This document shows, in pieces, positions 32,502 through 41,875 of a DNA stretch of 64,000 bases (position 1 is the first letter of the stretch; every line of letters starts with the position of its first letter). The notes beneath the pieces were generated by a model. The model was not told where the DNA came from and did no database searches. It saw only the letters and a program-made list of their open reading frames with translations. Position numbers and translations under genes: made by a program. This DNA comes from Brevibacillus migulae (GTDB lineage Bacteria > Bacillota > Bacilli > Brevibacillales > Brevibacillaceae), in assembly GCF_004521915.1 (NCBI RefSeq), contig NZ_SDKD01000013.1, forward strand, positions 38,928-102,927, in the 5' to 3' direction.

Positions 32502-32581
32502 GCGGTATCTCTTTTTTCGGTTTTTAGTTCAATTGTTATTTAACTATTAAATATAAATCGTAACTTCGAGGTGTTCTTTGC

Positions 32582-33742
32582 ATGAGAAACATGATCATTC
32601 CCTTATTTTTGGTCGCTTTTGTTATTGGTACCGATACGTTTATCGTGGCACCCTTGCTGCCCCTTCTGCGTTCTGAGTACGGGATTAGTGCCGCCATGTC
32701 CGGATGGCTTGTCAGCGCTTATGCCTTGGGGTATGCTCTTTTTGCGCTGATCGCTGGTCCCTTGTCTGACAACTGGAATCGGAAAAAAGTGATGACTTGG
32801 GGGCTGGTATTTTTTGCTGTTTCAACGACCCTTTGCGGATTCGCCGACAATTTTACTGCGCTATTTGTTTTTCGTTTTCTCGCAGGGGTTAGTGCCGCAT
32901 TCACCAGTCCGCAAATATGGGCGCTGATCCCGGCATTGTTTCCTGCAGAGCGGGTGGCAAAGGTAATGGGCATGGTCATGGGAGGATTATCCCTATCCCA
33001 GGTCTTAGGCGTTCCTCTCGGCAACTGGTTAGCGACTGTACATTGGTCATTCCCGTTTTATATGATTGGTGCATGTGCCCTGCTTCTTGCTTTGATCATC
33101 CATATGGCATTGCCGGAGCTAAAGCCAGCCAGTTATGATGGAAATCGACCTTCTCTGTTCGGACGCTATACCCGATTGCTGGCCTCCGCCGTTACCAGAC
33201 GGGCATTTCTTGTTTACTTCATTGTCTTCACCGGTTTTTATGCCGTGTTTGCATTTGTGCCCAACTGGCTTTCCGATCATTTTCATGTCGCTCAGCTTAT
33301 GATTGGCACGATCATGCTTCTTGTTGGTGTTGGTAACTTAACAGGGAGCATCACCAGCGGATGGCTGCTGGAGAGATGGGGGCGTCCAAAAGTAGTAGGA
33401 TTCATGCTTTGCGGAGCCGCCGCTACCTTTGTCTTACTGCCATTTTTTTCTTTAAACGCAGTCATGATCATGCTGATTCTCCTTTACTTTTTTGGCGGGG
33501 TGCTGGTCCCTACTCTGATGGGCTACTTGCAGTCCCTGACCGTTTCCGAACGTGGCACGTCGGCAAGTCTGGCGAATGCCACCATGTATGCAGGAAACGT
33601 TGTAGGCTCGATCGCGTCTGGTTTCCTTTACGAGGCGTATGATTTTTTCCTGCCAGGAATTTTTGCAGCCCTTTGTTTACTTATTTCGTCATGTTTGCTT
33701 GCAGGAAAAATCCGGCAGGCTGCTGTCCGAGCAGAACCATAA
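32582..33742 (+). CDS. MFS transporter, DHA1 (AraJ/YbcL-like)
   Basis: 386 residues and 12 membrane helices. Family marks: GTDTFIVAPLLPLL in helix 1, motif A ALIAGPLSDNWNRKKVM (about 59-75), and FRFLAGVSAAFTSPQIWA in helix 4. The protein is a probable drug or metabolite exporter. It follows an arsR gene likely to control it. It is a clear paralogue of the MFS protein encoded at 47.9 kb, which has a different type of regulator. GAGGTG lies before the ATG. Confidence 0.88.
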   Translation: MRNMIIPLFLVAFVIGTDTFIVAPLLPLLRSEYGISAAMSGWLVSAYALGYALFALIAGPLSDNWNRKKVMTWGLVFFAVSTTLCGFADNFTALFVFRFLAGVSAAFTSPQIWALIPALFPAERVAKVMGMVMGGLSLSQVLGVPLGNWLATVHWSFPFYMIGACALLLALIIHMALPELKPASYDGNRPSLFGRYTRLLASAVTRRAFLVYFIVFTGFYAVFAFVPNWLSDHFHVAQLMIGTIMLLVGVGNLTGSITSGWLLERWGRPKVVGFMLCGAAATFVLLPFFSLNAVMIMLILLYFFGGVLVPTLMGYLQSLTVSERGTSASLANATMYAGNVVGSIASGFLYEAYDFFLPGIFAALCLLISSCLLAGKIRQAAVRAEP

Positions 33743-33845
33743 GCGTTCCCCTTTACTTGCCTACCTTTTCCTGATATCCTAATAAAAAATATTTGATTGA
33801 ATCTTTTTACGATTCAGGAATCGGCTAAAGGAGTTGCGGTTCGTG

Positions 33846-35102
33846 ATGCCCACATCCATATGGAAAAACCGTTCGTTTCTACGCCTTTGGCTCGCTCAAG
33901 TCACGGCGAATATCGGCGATCAATTTTACAGCATCGCCTTGCTCTGGTATTTGCTGCAGCAGACAAAATCCGGGGCAACCCTCAGTCTGATCCCGATCCC
34001 GGAGATGGTGGCCGGGTTTCTCTTTTACCTGATTGGCGGGGTGCTGGCCGATCGCTTCAGCTCGCGCACCTTGATGGTTACGGCGGACCTTGCCCGCCTG
34101 GTGATAGCCGCCTGTGTCGGTTTTTTGGTGCTGGCAGGCGTCCACCATATCGGTCTATTCCTGCTGGCGCAGTTTTTGCTCGGGATCTTCTCCACGCTCT
34201 TTTATCCCGCGAAAACGGTTGCCTTGAAAGCATCGCTTCCCGCCGAATCGCTCGGCCGCGCCAATGCCATCTTGGATACGACCTTCCGCACGATACGCAT
34301 CCTGGCTCCGATGAGCATCGGGGTATTGGCTGCCAATGTACCGATCGCATCCCTCTTTTTCGTCAATGCCTGTATGTATTTGCTCTCGGCTTTCTTTGTC
34401 TATACGATCAGAGGCTCGCTGGGAAATGAGGCAAGTCTTGCTCATGAGCCGTTGACACTCCGGCAGTACTCTCGCGATATTGGTTCTGCAGTCAAAGAAG
34501 TGCTTTACAATCGTTCCCTCTTGCATATCCTGCTTTTCGGCAACATCGGCTTCCTCGTCTGGCAGGTATGCTGGAGTGTCGGCTTTCCTGTCATGGCGGA
34601 TCAAATGGGAGACGGGGATGCCGGCATGCTCGGGATTTTGGTCGGTTTCTACGGTGCCGGCAATCTGCTGGGCAGCCTTTACATGGCTCGCTTCACGCAT
34701 TCGAATCATCTGCTAGTCATGCTGATCGGCTGGCTGTTTCAAAGCATCGGTTTTATCACCATGTCGTTTGGACAGGAAGTTCCTTATCTCGCCTATGCCT
34801 CTGCCTGCTTGGCCGGCATCGGCGGACCATTGATCGGAATTCCTCAGTTAACAGCCATCCAGACCGTCGTGCAGGATCAAAATACCGGAAAAGTATTCGC
34901 CTTGAATATGCTGACCTTCACCTTTTTCAGTGTCCTGTCCAGTAGCCTCGGGGCCATCTGGTTGGGCCGTTTGCCGGTCGGCACGCTCTTTTTCATCAGC
35001 GGATTATTCCTGCTGGCTACGGTCGTAGTAGGACTGCTGCAGAATCGGAAGGAAAAACAAGCAAAAGCATACACAGAAAAGCCTACATCTTTATCGATGT
35101 AG
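33846..35102 (+). CDS. MFS transporter (MFS_3-like)
   Basis: 418 residues from ATG 33846 (GTG 33843 equally possible; TTG 33834 touches the AAAGGAG site). Twelve membrane helices with the opening IWKNRSFLRLWLAQVTANIGDQFYSIALLWYL, loop GVLADRFSSRTLM and helix 4-5 region FYPAKTVALKASLPAESLGRAN typical of the MFS_3 / EntS-like group, as for the protein at 17.6 kb. Substrate unknown. The stop codon lies within the stem of its terminator. Confidence 0.87.
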   Translation: MPTSIWKNRSFLRLWLAQVTANIGDQFYSIALLWYLLQQTKSGATLSLIPIPEMVAGFLFYLIGGVLADRFSSRTLMVTADLARLVIAACVGFLVLAGVHHIGLFLLAQFLLGIFSTLFYPAKTVALKASLPAESLGRANAILDTTFRTIRILAPMSIGVLAANVPIASLFFVNACMYLLSAFFVYTIRGSLGNEASLAHEPLTLRQYSRDIGSAVKEVLYNRSLLHILLFGNIGFLVWQVCWSVGFPVMADQMGDGDAGMLGILVGFYGAGNLLGSLYMARFTHSNHLLVMLIGWLFQSIGFITMSFGQEVPYLAYASACLAGIGGPLIGIPQLTAIQTVVQDQNTGKVFALNMLTFTFFSVLSSSLGAIWLGRLPVGTLFFISGLFLLATVVVGLLQNRKEKQAKAYTEKPTSLSM

Positions 35103-35110
35103 GCTTTTTT
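35077..35110. terminator. Bidirectional terminator between convergent genes
   Basis: AAAAGCCTACATC / GATGTAGGCTTTTTT with a 6-base loop. The 3' arm contains the stop codon of the MFS gene; the minus-strand gene ends two bases away. Confidence 0.85.
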
Positions 35111-35111
35111 C

Positions 35112-35780
35112 TTATTTTACTTCAACCTCGATTGTCTCGCTTACCTTATCGTACTTGCTTTCTGCCGTTACCTTTAAGGAATGTGTACCTTTTTCATCTG
35201 GCTTGAAGAGAACGACTTTTTTATACACGCCATTTACCTTTTTGGAGGCAAGCTCTGTCACTTTCTCGCTGTATGTAAACTTGGTGGAATATTTGGAGCT
35301 GTAAGTGATCAGCACAGGAATTTCCTGGCCCAGCTGAATTTCTGCATCCCCCGGAGTTACTGCCAGCGTGATTTTCTTAGGATCCTTGACATCGAGAACC
35401 GCGCTTGCTTCGGCTTCAATCACCTTGCTGCCAGATGTCATGGATGCTGTCGCTGCAATCATGTACAGCCCTGATTTCGATGGCGTGATGTAACCGGTTG
35501 TCGTGTATTTGGATTTGGATCCTGTTGTCTTGATGTTTTTGATCTCGTCATCTTCATCTCCGCCCACGATCGGCAATACCTGCAGCTTAATGTCCTTGAA
35601 CGTTCCCCCGACTGTCGTTTCCACAGTCAGTTTAATTTTTTCCCCGACACTGTAGCTGTCTTTTACCGATTTGAACTCCACCTCAATTGATTCAGGATCC
35701 GCCGGAGCTGCCGCCCATGCTGTCCCTGCCAGAGAAAACAGCATGGTCAGCACCAGCAACACTTTCCACAGTTGCTTCAT
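35112..35780 (-). CDS. Exported protein with Ig-like beta domains
   Basis: 222 residues from the ATG of MKQLWKV (35780), chosen because AAAGGATGGG lies just before it. A signal peptide (about 1-24, cleavage after AWA) precedes two beta-sandwich-like halves (about 30-125 and 130-222), each with SVGEKIKLTVET or QLGQEIPVLITY followed by short alternating strands, as in bacterial Ig/CARDB-like domains. It is probably secreted or wall-associated. No enzyme motif and no anchor are seen. Monocistronic. Confidence 0.75.
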   Translation of the reverse strand: MKQLWKVLLVLTMLFSLAGTAWAAAPADPESIEVEFKSVKDSYSVGEKIKLTVETTVGGTFKDIKLQVLPIVGGDEDDEIKNIKTTGSKSKYTTTGYITPSKSGLYMIAATASMTSGSKVIEAEASAVLDVKDPKKITLAVTPGDAEIQLGQEIPVLITYSSKYSTKFTYSEKVTELASKKVNGVYKKVVLFKPDEKGTHSLKVTAESKYDKVSETIEVEVK

Positions 35781-36001
35781 TTTACCCATCCTTTCTTATC
35801 TCAAGAATCTGTAAATATATTACATTCCTCATTTTACCTTTTCCGCCAATATTTTTACAAGCGGACGTTTTTCGACATCAAGAAAAAAATTTACAGACAA
35901 ATTCAAATTTTTTCTTGCCACGTGTATTTTCACGTCATATAATCTTACATAAATCATAACTTCATGTCAGAAAACATTACACAAAAAGGGAGTGTGGAGA
36001 A

Positions 36002-37351
36002 ATGAATCCAGAGATTTCGCAACTTGCAACAGCGATCGATGCCACCTGGGTGATGGTGTCAGCTATTTTGGTGATCTTCATGCAGGCAGGATTTGCCTTG
36101 CTGGAGACCGGTTCGACCCGGATGAAAAATGCGGGGCACGTCGCTGGAAAAACCGTCCTTACATTTGGGATTTGCTCACTTGCCTTCTGGGCGCTTGGCT
36201 TTGGTCTTACGTTTGGTGATGGGAACTCATTCATCGGTTTATCCGGATTTTTCTTTGATGGCACTGAGGAACAGGCTGCAGCCGCATTCTCTTCGCTCTC
36301 CTTTTCCACCATTCCGGTTGGCATCAAGTTTCTCTTCCAGTTGGGCTTTGTCGGTGTCTCGCTGGCGATCGCTTGGGGTGGATTTGCGGAACGCGCGAAG
36401 CTCTCTGTCTATTTCGTCTTCAGCGTGCTGTTCACCATCTTGATCTATCCGGTTGTCGGACACTGGGTATGGGGCGGCGGTTGGTTAGCGGCGCTCGGCA
36501 TGCAAGACTTCGCTGGATCTACCGTCGTTCACTTGCAAGGTGCCCTCGCGGCGCTCGCAGCGACTATCCTGCTCAAGCCTCGCATCGGGAAGTACAATAA
36601 AAACGGCACGTCCAACCTGATCCCCGGGCACAACCAAGTGTACACGGTGCTCGGCGTGATCATCCTGTGGATTGGCTGGTTCGGTTTCAATGCCGGCTCT
36701 ACGCTCGGCTCCACTTCTGGCTTCTTCGGCTATGTCGCTTTGACTACCAATCTGGCTGCTGCTGCAGGGGCGGTTGCTGCCCTGGCTATCTCCTGGATCG
36801 TCATGGGCAAAGCCGACATCCCAAGCATGCTGAATGGCGTATTGGCTGCACTCGTCGCGATTACGGCTTCCTGCGCTTATGTGGATCCTTGGGCTGCTGT
36901 TGTGATCGGTGCGGTGTCAGGTATCCTTACTTTCTATACGTCGATCTACTTCGATCGCCGCGGCATTGATGATCCGGTATTTGCTTTCTCCGTTCACGGA
37001 ATTGCTGGTATCTGGGGCACGCTATCGACCGGACTTTTCGCTACACCCGAACTGGTTGAAAAAGTCGCGGTTGGTTCTCCTGGCCTGTTCTACGGCGGCG
37101 GGCTTCACCAGCTCGGCGTCCAAGCGCTCGGCCTCGCCGGAACCATCGTCTACGTGTTGGCGGTTTCCTTCATCGTCTTGGGCATCATGAAAGCGGTGAT
37201 GGGGCTGCGTGTAACAGAAGAAGAGGAAGTTGTCGGGCTCGACATCAGCGAACATGGCGGTTACGGCTATCCAGAGCTTTTGCACGATAGCAAAAAAGGT
37301 CATTATGAAGGCGGTGGGGCCTCTGCAATCTCCTCTCATTCCGTCTCATAA
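36002..37351 (+). CDS. amtB: Ammonium transporter
   Basis: 449 residues, 11 membrane helices. It conducts ammonium/ammonia across the membrane. The pore twin histidines are visible in STVVHLQGALAALA (near 172) and FSVHGIAGIWGTLSTGLFA (near 325); the Phe/Trp gate region and GHWVWGGGWLAALGMQDFAGS are also conserved. The C-terminal tail (about 395-449) is long. A DUF294 nucleotidyltransferase-like gene overlaps the end by 47 bases, and no glnK (PII) gene is adjacent, which is the more common partner. AAGGGAGTG precedes the ATG. Confidence 0.95.
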   Translation: MNPEISQLATAIDATWVMVSAILVIFMQAGFALLETGSTRMKNAGHVAGKTVLTFGICSLAFWALGFGLTFGDGNSFIGLSGFFFDGTEEQAAAAFSSLSFSTIPVGIKFLFQLGFVGVSLAIAWGGFAERAKLSVYFVFSVLFTILIYPVVGHWVWGGGWLAALGMQDFAGSTVVHLQGALAALAATILLKPRIGKYNKNGTSNLIPGHNQVYTVLGVIILWIGWFGFNAGSTLGSTSGFFGYVALTTNLAAAAGAVAALAISWIVMGKADIPSMLNGVLAALVAITASCAYVDPWAAVVIGAVSGILTFYTSIYFDRRGIDDPVFAFSVHGIAGIWGTLSTGLFATPELVEKVAVGSPGLFYGGGLHQLGVQALGLAGTIVYVLAVSFIVLGIMKAVMGLRVTEEEEVVGLDISEHGGYGYPELLHDSKKGHYEGGGASAISSHSVS

Positions 37352-38402
37352 TCGCGAGCAGATCATCAGTCAGGTCCTTACGATTCAAGAGCTGGCCATC
37401 TTGCACCGGGAATCTTTTGATCTCCCGGTGCTGGCTGCTTCTTTTGCGTTTCCAGGATTTTCCGATCAGCTCAATGATGCACATGACCTGTTTATCCGTC
37501 GTTGTCTCGAGCTTTGCATCGAGGAAATGAACGCATCGGGCTACGGTCTTCCTCCTGCGCCTTTTGCCTTTCTGCTCTTCGGCAGTGGCGGCAGGCGGGA
37601 GCAAACGCTTTTTAGCGATCAGGACAATGGGCTGCTCTATGAAATTCCTGCACAAGCGGATGAACAGGGAGAACTCCAGATCGTTGGATATTTTGCGCGC
37701 TTGGGGCAGCTGGCGGTTCGGCGATTAAGTGAAGTCGGCTATCCCCCCTGCATCGGAAACGTCCTGTGCTCGAATGAGCGGTGGAATCGTCCGCTGGAAG
37801 GGTGGCGCGAGATGTTTGCCGAGTGGCACTCGCAGCCTACCTGGGAAAATATCCGCTACCTGCTGCTGGCGGGGGATGCGCGGATGATCATCGGCGATCC
37901 GGCTCTGTTTGCCAGTTGGCGGGCTAGCTATCTTCAGCTGTTTGTCGAACATCCTTCGCTGATCAGCCGCTGTGTCAGCAATACCTTGCATCACCGCGTC
38001 CCCCTCGGTTTTTTTGGCCGCATCGTGACCGAGGTAAATGGTCAATACCAGGGCGCCATCCATATCAAAAATGGTTTGTACCTGCCTTTTGTCAATTGCA
38101 TTCGCTTATGGTCCCTTGCCCAGGGGATTTCTGCGACCCATTCCCTCGACCGACTCGATGCGCTGCGGCAACAAGGGATATGGAACAAAGAGCTCTGTGA
38201 AGAAGTCTTCCAGCATTTTCAACAAGCCGTCTACTTCCGGCTGCTGGCGGCTACCCATTGGCAGGAGGATTTATTTGAGAGCAGCTGCTACGTCAGCATC
38301 AGTAACCTTTCCAAGAATGAGGTATCTGCATTGAAGCAAGCGATGAAGCAAGCGCTCGACTTGCATAAAATGACTGCCTCCTTCGCAAAAGGAGCGGTGT
38401 AA
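37305..38402 (+). CDS. DUF294 putative nucleotidyltransferase (GlnD-like)
   Basis: 365 residues from ATG 37305 (AAAAAAGGT at five bases); a longer frame from 37230 is unlikely. It carries the DUF294 nucleotidyltransferase signature FLLFGSGGRREQTLFSDQDNG (about 83-103; GS-x-RE and D-x-D), similar to the catalytic site of PII uridylyltransferase GlnD, and a C-terminal DUF294_C helical domain (about 220-355). CBS or cyclic-nucleotide domains found in many relatives are absent. Overlap with amtB and a directly abutting exonuclease gene indicate one operon and hint at regulation of ammonium uptake. The modified target is unknown. Confidence 0.82.
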   Translation: MKAVGPLQSPLIPSHNREQIISQVLTIQELAILHRESFDLPVLAASFAFPGFSDQLNDAHDLFIRRCLELCIEEMNASGYGLPPAPFAFLLFGSGGRREQTLFSDQDNGLLYEIPAQADEQGELQIVGYFARLGQLAVRRLSEVGYPPCIGNVLCSNERWNRPLEGWREMFAEWHSQPTWENIRYLLLAGDARMIIGDPALFASWRASYLQLFVEHPSLISRCVSNTLHHRVPLGFFGRIVTEVNGQYQGAIHIKNGLYLPFVNCIRLWSLAQGISATHSLDRLDALRQQGIWNKELCEEVFQHFQQAVYFRLLAATHWQEDLFESSCYVSISNLSKNEVSALKQAMKQALDLHKMTASFAKGAV

Positions 38403-39140
38403 ATGAATCGGTGGAATCCATTTTATCGACTATGGGAAATGACCAGGGAAAGACGACTTCCGCCTTCCTTATCTTCCGCCATGCTGGACAATGATCCTCA
38501 CCATCTCGCTTATTTGCGCTCCTTGGCGAAGGACTTGGACAACAGCCGGAATACGGAGATCCCGCTTTCCGAGCTGGAAGTCGTCGTCGTGGATCTGGAA
38601 ACGACAGGCTTTCATCCACAGCAGGGCGATGAAATCATCGCGATTGGCGCTGTAGCGATGCGTGGCTCCCATGTGCTGCGGGACGAAAGTTTTTCGACGC
38701 TCGTGCAGGCTTCCCGCAGCATTCCTGCCCATATCGTAAGCTTGACGGGCATCACCGATGAAGCGTTGGCTTCGGCGCCGCAGCCTTCAGCAGCCTTGAC
38801 GCAATTTTTTCAGTTTGTCGGCAATCGGCCGTTGGTGGCTCATCATTCCCGACACGAACGTGAATTTTTTCGAACGACCCTGTGGAAGACCAGCCGCACC
38901 CGTTTTGTCCACCGTCTGCTGGATACGATGCTGCTCATCCGCCTCTCCTCCGGACCGCTGGGAAATGTATCGCTGGATTCGCTCTGCGCGCTGCATCACA
39001 TCACCATCGGCAGGCGGCATGACGCTTACCACGATGCACTGGCAACCGCATCCTTGTGGGGCATCTATCTGGAGAAGGCCATCCAGCAGGGGTTTCGTGA
39101 CTTGCAGGAAATCTATCAGGAAATCGGTAATCAGCCTTAA
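38403..39140 (+). CDS. DEDDh 3'-5' exonuclease (DnaQ-like)
   Basis: 245 residues. The exonuclease motifs are present: VVVDLETTGFHPQQGDEI (Exo I, about 58-75), the Exo II segment LVAHHSRHEREFF (about 142-154) and Exo III HDAYHDALATASLW (about 198-211) with the DEDDh His. The substrate may be DNA or RNA; relatives include the polymerase III epsilon chain. Position right after a DUF294 gene is common: DUF294 and DnaQ-like genes are often neighbours in bacteria. ATG abuts the previous stop. Confidence 0.9.
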   Translation: MNRWNPFYRLWEMTRERRLPPSLSSAMLDNDPHHLAYLRSLAKDLDNSRNTEIPLSELEVVVVDLETTGFHPQQGDEIIAIGAVAMRGSHVLRDESFSTLVQASRSIPAHIVSLTGITDEALASAPQPSAALTQFFQFVGNRPLVAHHSRHEREFFRTTLWKTSRTRFVHRLLDTMLLIRLSSGPLGNVSLDSLCALHHITIGRRHDAYHDALATASLWGIYLEKAIQQGFRDLQEIYQEIGNQP

Positions 39141-39170
39141 ACGATGAAAACAAAGGAGACATGGACAACG

Positions 39171-39665
39171 ATGGTCACGATTCGCGATGCAGTCAAAGAA
39201 GACTTGCCCAGCATTTTGAGCATTTACAATGAAGCCATTCGCACCCTTACGGCAACCTTTGATTTGGAAGAACAGACATTGGAGCAGCGTGCCGTATGGT
39301 TTGCCAAATACGGGGGAAAATATCCGCTGATCGTCGCGGAGCTGGAAGGGGAAGTCGTGGGGTACAGCTGCCTGTCTTCCTTTCGGGAAAAACCGGCGTA
39401 CAGCAAAACCGTGGAGGTCTCGATCTATATTTCCTCCGAAAAGCGCGGCCACGGGATCGGCAATGCACTGATGAGCGCCATTCTTGATCGTGCGAGAGAG
39501 CTGCAGTACCATACCGTCATCGGCGGGATTACAGGAGACAATGAAGCCAGCGTACGACTGCATGAAAAATTCGGATTTTTCTTGGCTGGCCGCTTTCGCG
39601 AGGTGGGGTACAAGTTTGATGCTTGGCGGGATGTTTGCTTTTATCAGCTGATGCTCGAATCGTGA
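39171..39665 (+). CDS. GNAT acetyltransferase, phosphinothricin acetyltransferase-like
   Basis: 164 residues from ATG 39171 (AAGGAG at 39153-39158). The fold is that of PAT/MddA enzymes: IRDAVKEDLPSILSIYNEAI at the start, EVSIYISSEKRGHGIGNALM (about 84-103) with the acetyl-CoA loop, and a C-terminal FREVGYKFDAWRDVCFYQ. Such enzymes N-acetylate phosphinothricin, methionine sulfoximine or related amino acids. It lies 30 bases after the exonuclease gene and probably ends that operon. Confidence 0.87.
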   Translation: MVTIRDAVKEDLPSILSIYNEAIRTLTATFDLEEQTLEQRAVWFAKYGGKYPLIVAELEGEVVGYSCLSSFREKPAYSKTVEVSIYISSEKRGHGIGNALMSAILDRARELQYHTVIGGITGDNEASVRLHEKFGFFLAGRFREVGYKFDAWRDVCFYQLMLES

Positions 39666-39685
39666 AAACAAAATCAGGGGCATCT

Positions 39686-40375
39686 TCACAGATTAAACCT
39701 GTATCCGACGCCCCAAATGGTTTCAATATATTGGGGTTTTGAAGGGTTGATCTCGATTTTTTCGCGGATCTTGCTGATATGCACGGTCACGGTCGCAATA
39801 TCACCCAATGAATCGAAGCCCCAAATTTTTTCAAACAGTTCATCCTTCGTGAATACCCGATTCGGATGCATGATCAGGAAGAGCAGCAGGTCATACTCCT
39901 TGGATGTAAATACGACTTCCTTCTCCTGAACGGTGACTTTTCGGGATAACTTATCAATTCGTATGCCTCTGAGGTTGATTTCATCTTTGGCGCGTCCCTC
40001 GCTTCCAATCAGCCTCTCGTACCGAGAGAGATGCGCTTTCACCCTGGCGACCAGCTCGCCCACGCTAAACGGCTTGATAATGTAATCATCTGCCCCCATC
40101 CCAAGCCCGCGAATTTTGTCCACTTCTTCTTTTTTCGCGGAAACCATCAGGATGGGGATATTTTTTGCTTGGCGCACTTGCTTGCATATCTGATAGCCAT
40201 CCGTGTGAGGGAGCATCAAATCGAGCAGGATCAAATCAAACGTTTCATGCAGCGCCTTTTGCAGGCCAATGTCTCCGTTTGCAGCGATCTCTGCTGTGAA
40301 GCCATTTGCCTCCAGGTAATCCTTTTGCACCTCGGCAATGACTGCATCATCCTCTATGATCAAGATCTTTTTCAT
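39686..40375 (-). CDS. OmpR family response regulator
   Basis: 229 residues from ATG 40375, which overlaps the kinase stop as ATGA. Receiver domain (about 1-115): acidic pair IIEDDA, phosphorylation Asp in DLILLDLMLPHTDG (near 51), and SAKKEE and Lys in DDYIIKPFS (near 101). DNA-binding winged helix (about 128-226) ends with IETIWGVGYRFNL. It is the last gene of a five-gene operon with an ABC exporter and a secreted protein. It likely binds the 11-bp-period repeats at 44416-44455. Confidence 0.94.
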   Translation of the reverse strand: MKKILIIEDDAVIAEVQKDYLEANGFTAEIAANGDIGLQKALHETFDLILLDLMLPHTDGYQICKQVRQAKNIPILMVSAKKEEVDKIRGLGMGADDYIIKPFSVGELVARVKAHLSRYERLIGSEGRAKDEINLRGIRIDKLSRKVTVQEKEVVFTSKEYDLLLFLIMHPNRVFTKDELFEKIWGFDSLGDIATVTVHISKIREKIEINPSKPQYIETIWGVGYRFNL

Positions 40376-41856
40376 GACACCAACCCCATTCTTTTTGGGA
40401 GTGTAAACGCAACGGTCGTTCCTCTTCCGACGGCGCTTTCCGCCCATATTCGCCCGCCATGTTCGTCGATGATGTGCTTCACGATCGCCAAGCCCAATCC
40501 GCTTCCGCCATTCGCTGGACTGCGGGATGGCTCTGCGCGGTAAAAACGTTCGAAAATGTGCGGCAATGCCTCAGGCTCGATCCCCGATCCGTTATCGGCG
40601 ATTTTCACCGTGATTTCCTGTGCCGTGTCCACCAGCTCCATCCTGATCTCCCTTACCTCCCCGCGCATATGCTTCAGACTGTTATCGACGATATTCATCA
40701 TCACCCGATTCAGCTTCTCACGGTCTGCCCAGATCAAAATCGGTTCATCGTTTTCACTGGATAACGTGACGAAGACTCCCTTCATTTGCGGATCAAGACG
40801 GATTTCTTCCACATAGTCCTTGATAAACGTCACGATATCAAGCTCTTCAAAATGAAAGGGCAGCCGCTTCATATCGAGCTTGGAATACAAAAACAATTCC
40901 TCAATCATCCGGTCCATGTCGTTCGCCTTTTTGTAGATCATGTTCAAATACTTCGCTTGTTTTTCCTTCGTGTGAGCGACCCCGTCCAGAATGCCTTCCA
41001 CACATCCTTTGATCCCGGTAATTGGTGTCTTCAAATCATGTGAGATGTTGGAGAGCAGTTGTTTGCGATTTTCCTCATACTGAAGCTGAAGATGGATAGA
41101 CTCTTTCAAACGGCAGCGCATTTCTTCAAAGGCGGTGCTCAGTTCCCCAATCTCATCCTTTTTGTGCGCTGTCACCTCATGATCGAGATTCCCTTCCTTA
41201 ATCTGCAGGGCTGCTTGCTTCAACGCGTAGATCGGTTTGATGATGCTGCGAGAGACGAGATAGGTGAGCAGCACATTGGTCAGCCCGATTATCAACAATA
41301 AAGCCAAAAAAAGAAGAGGGAAAAATTTGCTGAAAAACGCGAAAAGGGATTTGGTATCCGACAATGCATAAATGGTACCCGATTGTTGATCCGGGAATGT
41401 GAACCTGTACTGCTCTACCGTGAAGTTCCTGTCAAGGCCCCTGAATTGAAACCCGTGGTGTCCCGCATCTTCCTGGCCGGATGCAAGCGCCACGGACAAA
41501 TCAACGCCTTCCAAGAATGGGGACACATAGACGATACGGTCTTGCTTGATCATGACCAGCCCTGTCTGCACGGAATTGAATTCAGCGTCCGTTTTTTGTA
41601 AAAAAGCCGTATCTGTCAGCCGAATCGGGTCGTAGCGTGCCATGTACTTGATGCCGGCATACAGTTCGTCCCGTTTTTCAAACATCTCTTTCATTGCAGG
41701 CACCCATCTTTGGCTGGTATCTTCCCTATACTCGCTCACCCCTTGGATATCCTTCATGAACATCCCCATCAGCAGCATGGCTACCGGAAAAAACAAGACC
41801 AACGGAATGAATATCATACCAATATAGGATAAAAGCAGCTTCTTCCTGATCGTCAT
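40372..41856 (-). CDS. Sensor histidine kinase (HisKA type)
   Basis: 494 residues from the ATG of MTIRKKLL (41856) after GGGAG. Two membrane helices (about 8-32 and 165-187) enclose a 130-residue extracellular sensor. A HAMP domain (about 190-242) leads to HisKA with the phosphorylated His in LLSNISHDLKTPITG (near 265) and the HATPase domain with N box MMNIVDNSLKHM (near 388), G1 VKIADNGSGI, G2 GGSGLGLAI and G3 region. It pairs with the overlapping response regulator. Position beside an ABC transporter suggests it senses a toxic peptide or membrane stress, but the sensor is larger than in BceS-type kinases. Confidence 0.93.
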   Translation of the reverse strand: MTIRKKLLLSYIGMIFIPLVLFFPVAMLLMGMFMKDIQGVSEYREDTSQRWVPAMKEMFEKRDELYAGIKYMARYDPIRLTDTAFLQKTDAEFNSVQTGLVMIKQDRIVYVSPFLEGVDLSVALASGQEDAGHHGFQFRGLDRNFTVEQYRFTFPDQQSGTIYALSDTKSLFAFFSKFFPLLFLALLLIIGLTNVLLTYLVSRSIIKPIYALKQAALQIKEGNLDHEVTAHKKDEIGELSTAFEEMRCRLKESIHLQLQYEENRKQLLSNISHDLKTPITGIKGCVEGILDGVAHTKEKQAKYLNMIYKKANDMDRMIEELFLYSKLDMKRLPFHFEELDIVTFIKDYVEEIRLDPQMKGVFVTLSSENDEPILIWADREKLNRVMMNIVDNSLKHMRGEVREIRMELVDTAQEITVKIADNGSGIEPEALPHIFERFYRAEPSRSPANGGSGLGLAIVKHIIDEHGGRIWAESAVGRGTTVAFTLPKRMGLVS

Positions 41857-41875
41857 CGATCGATCTCCCATGCGG

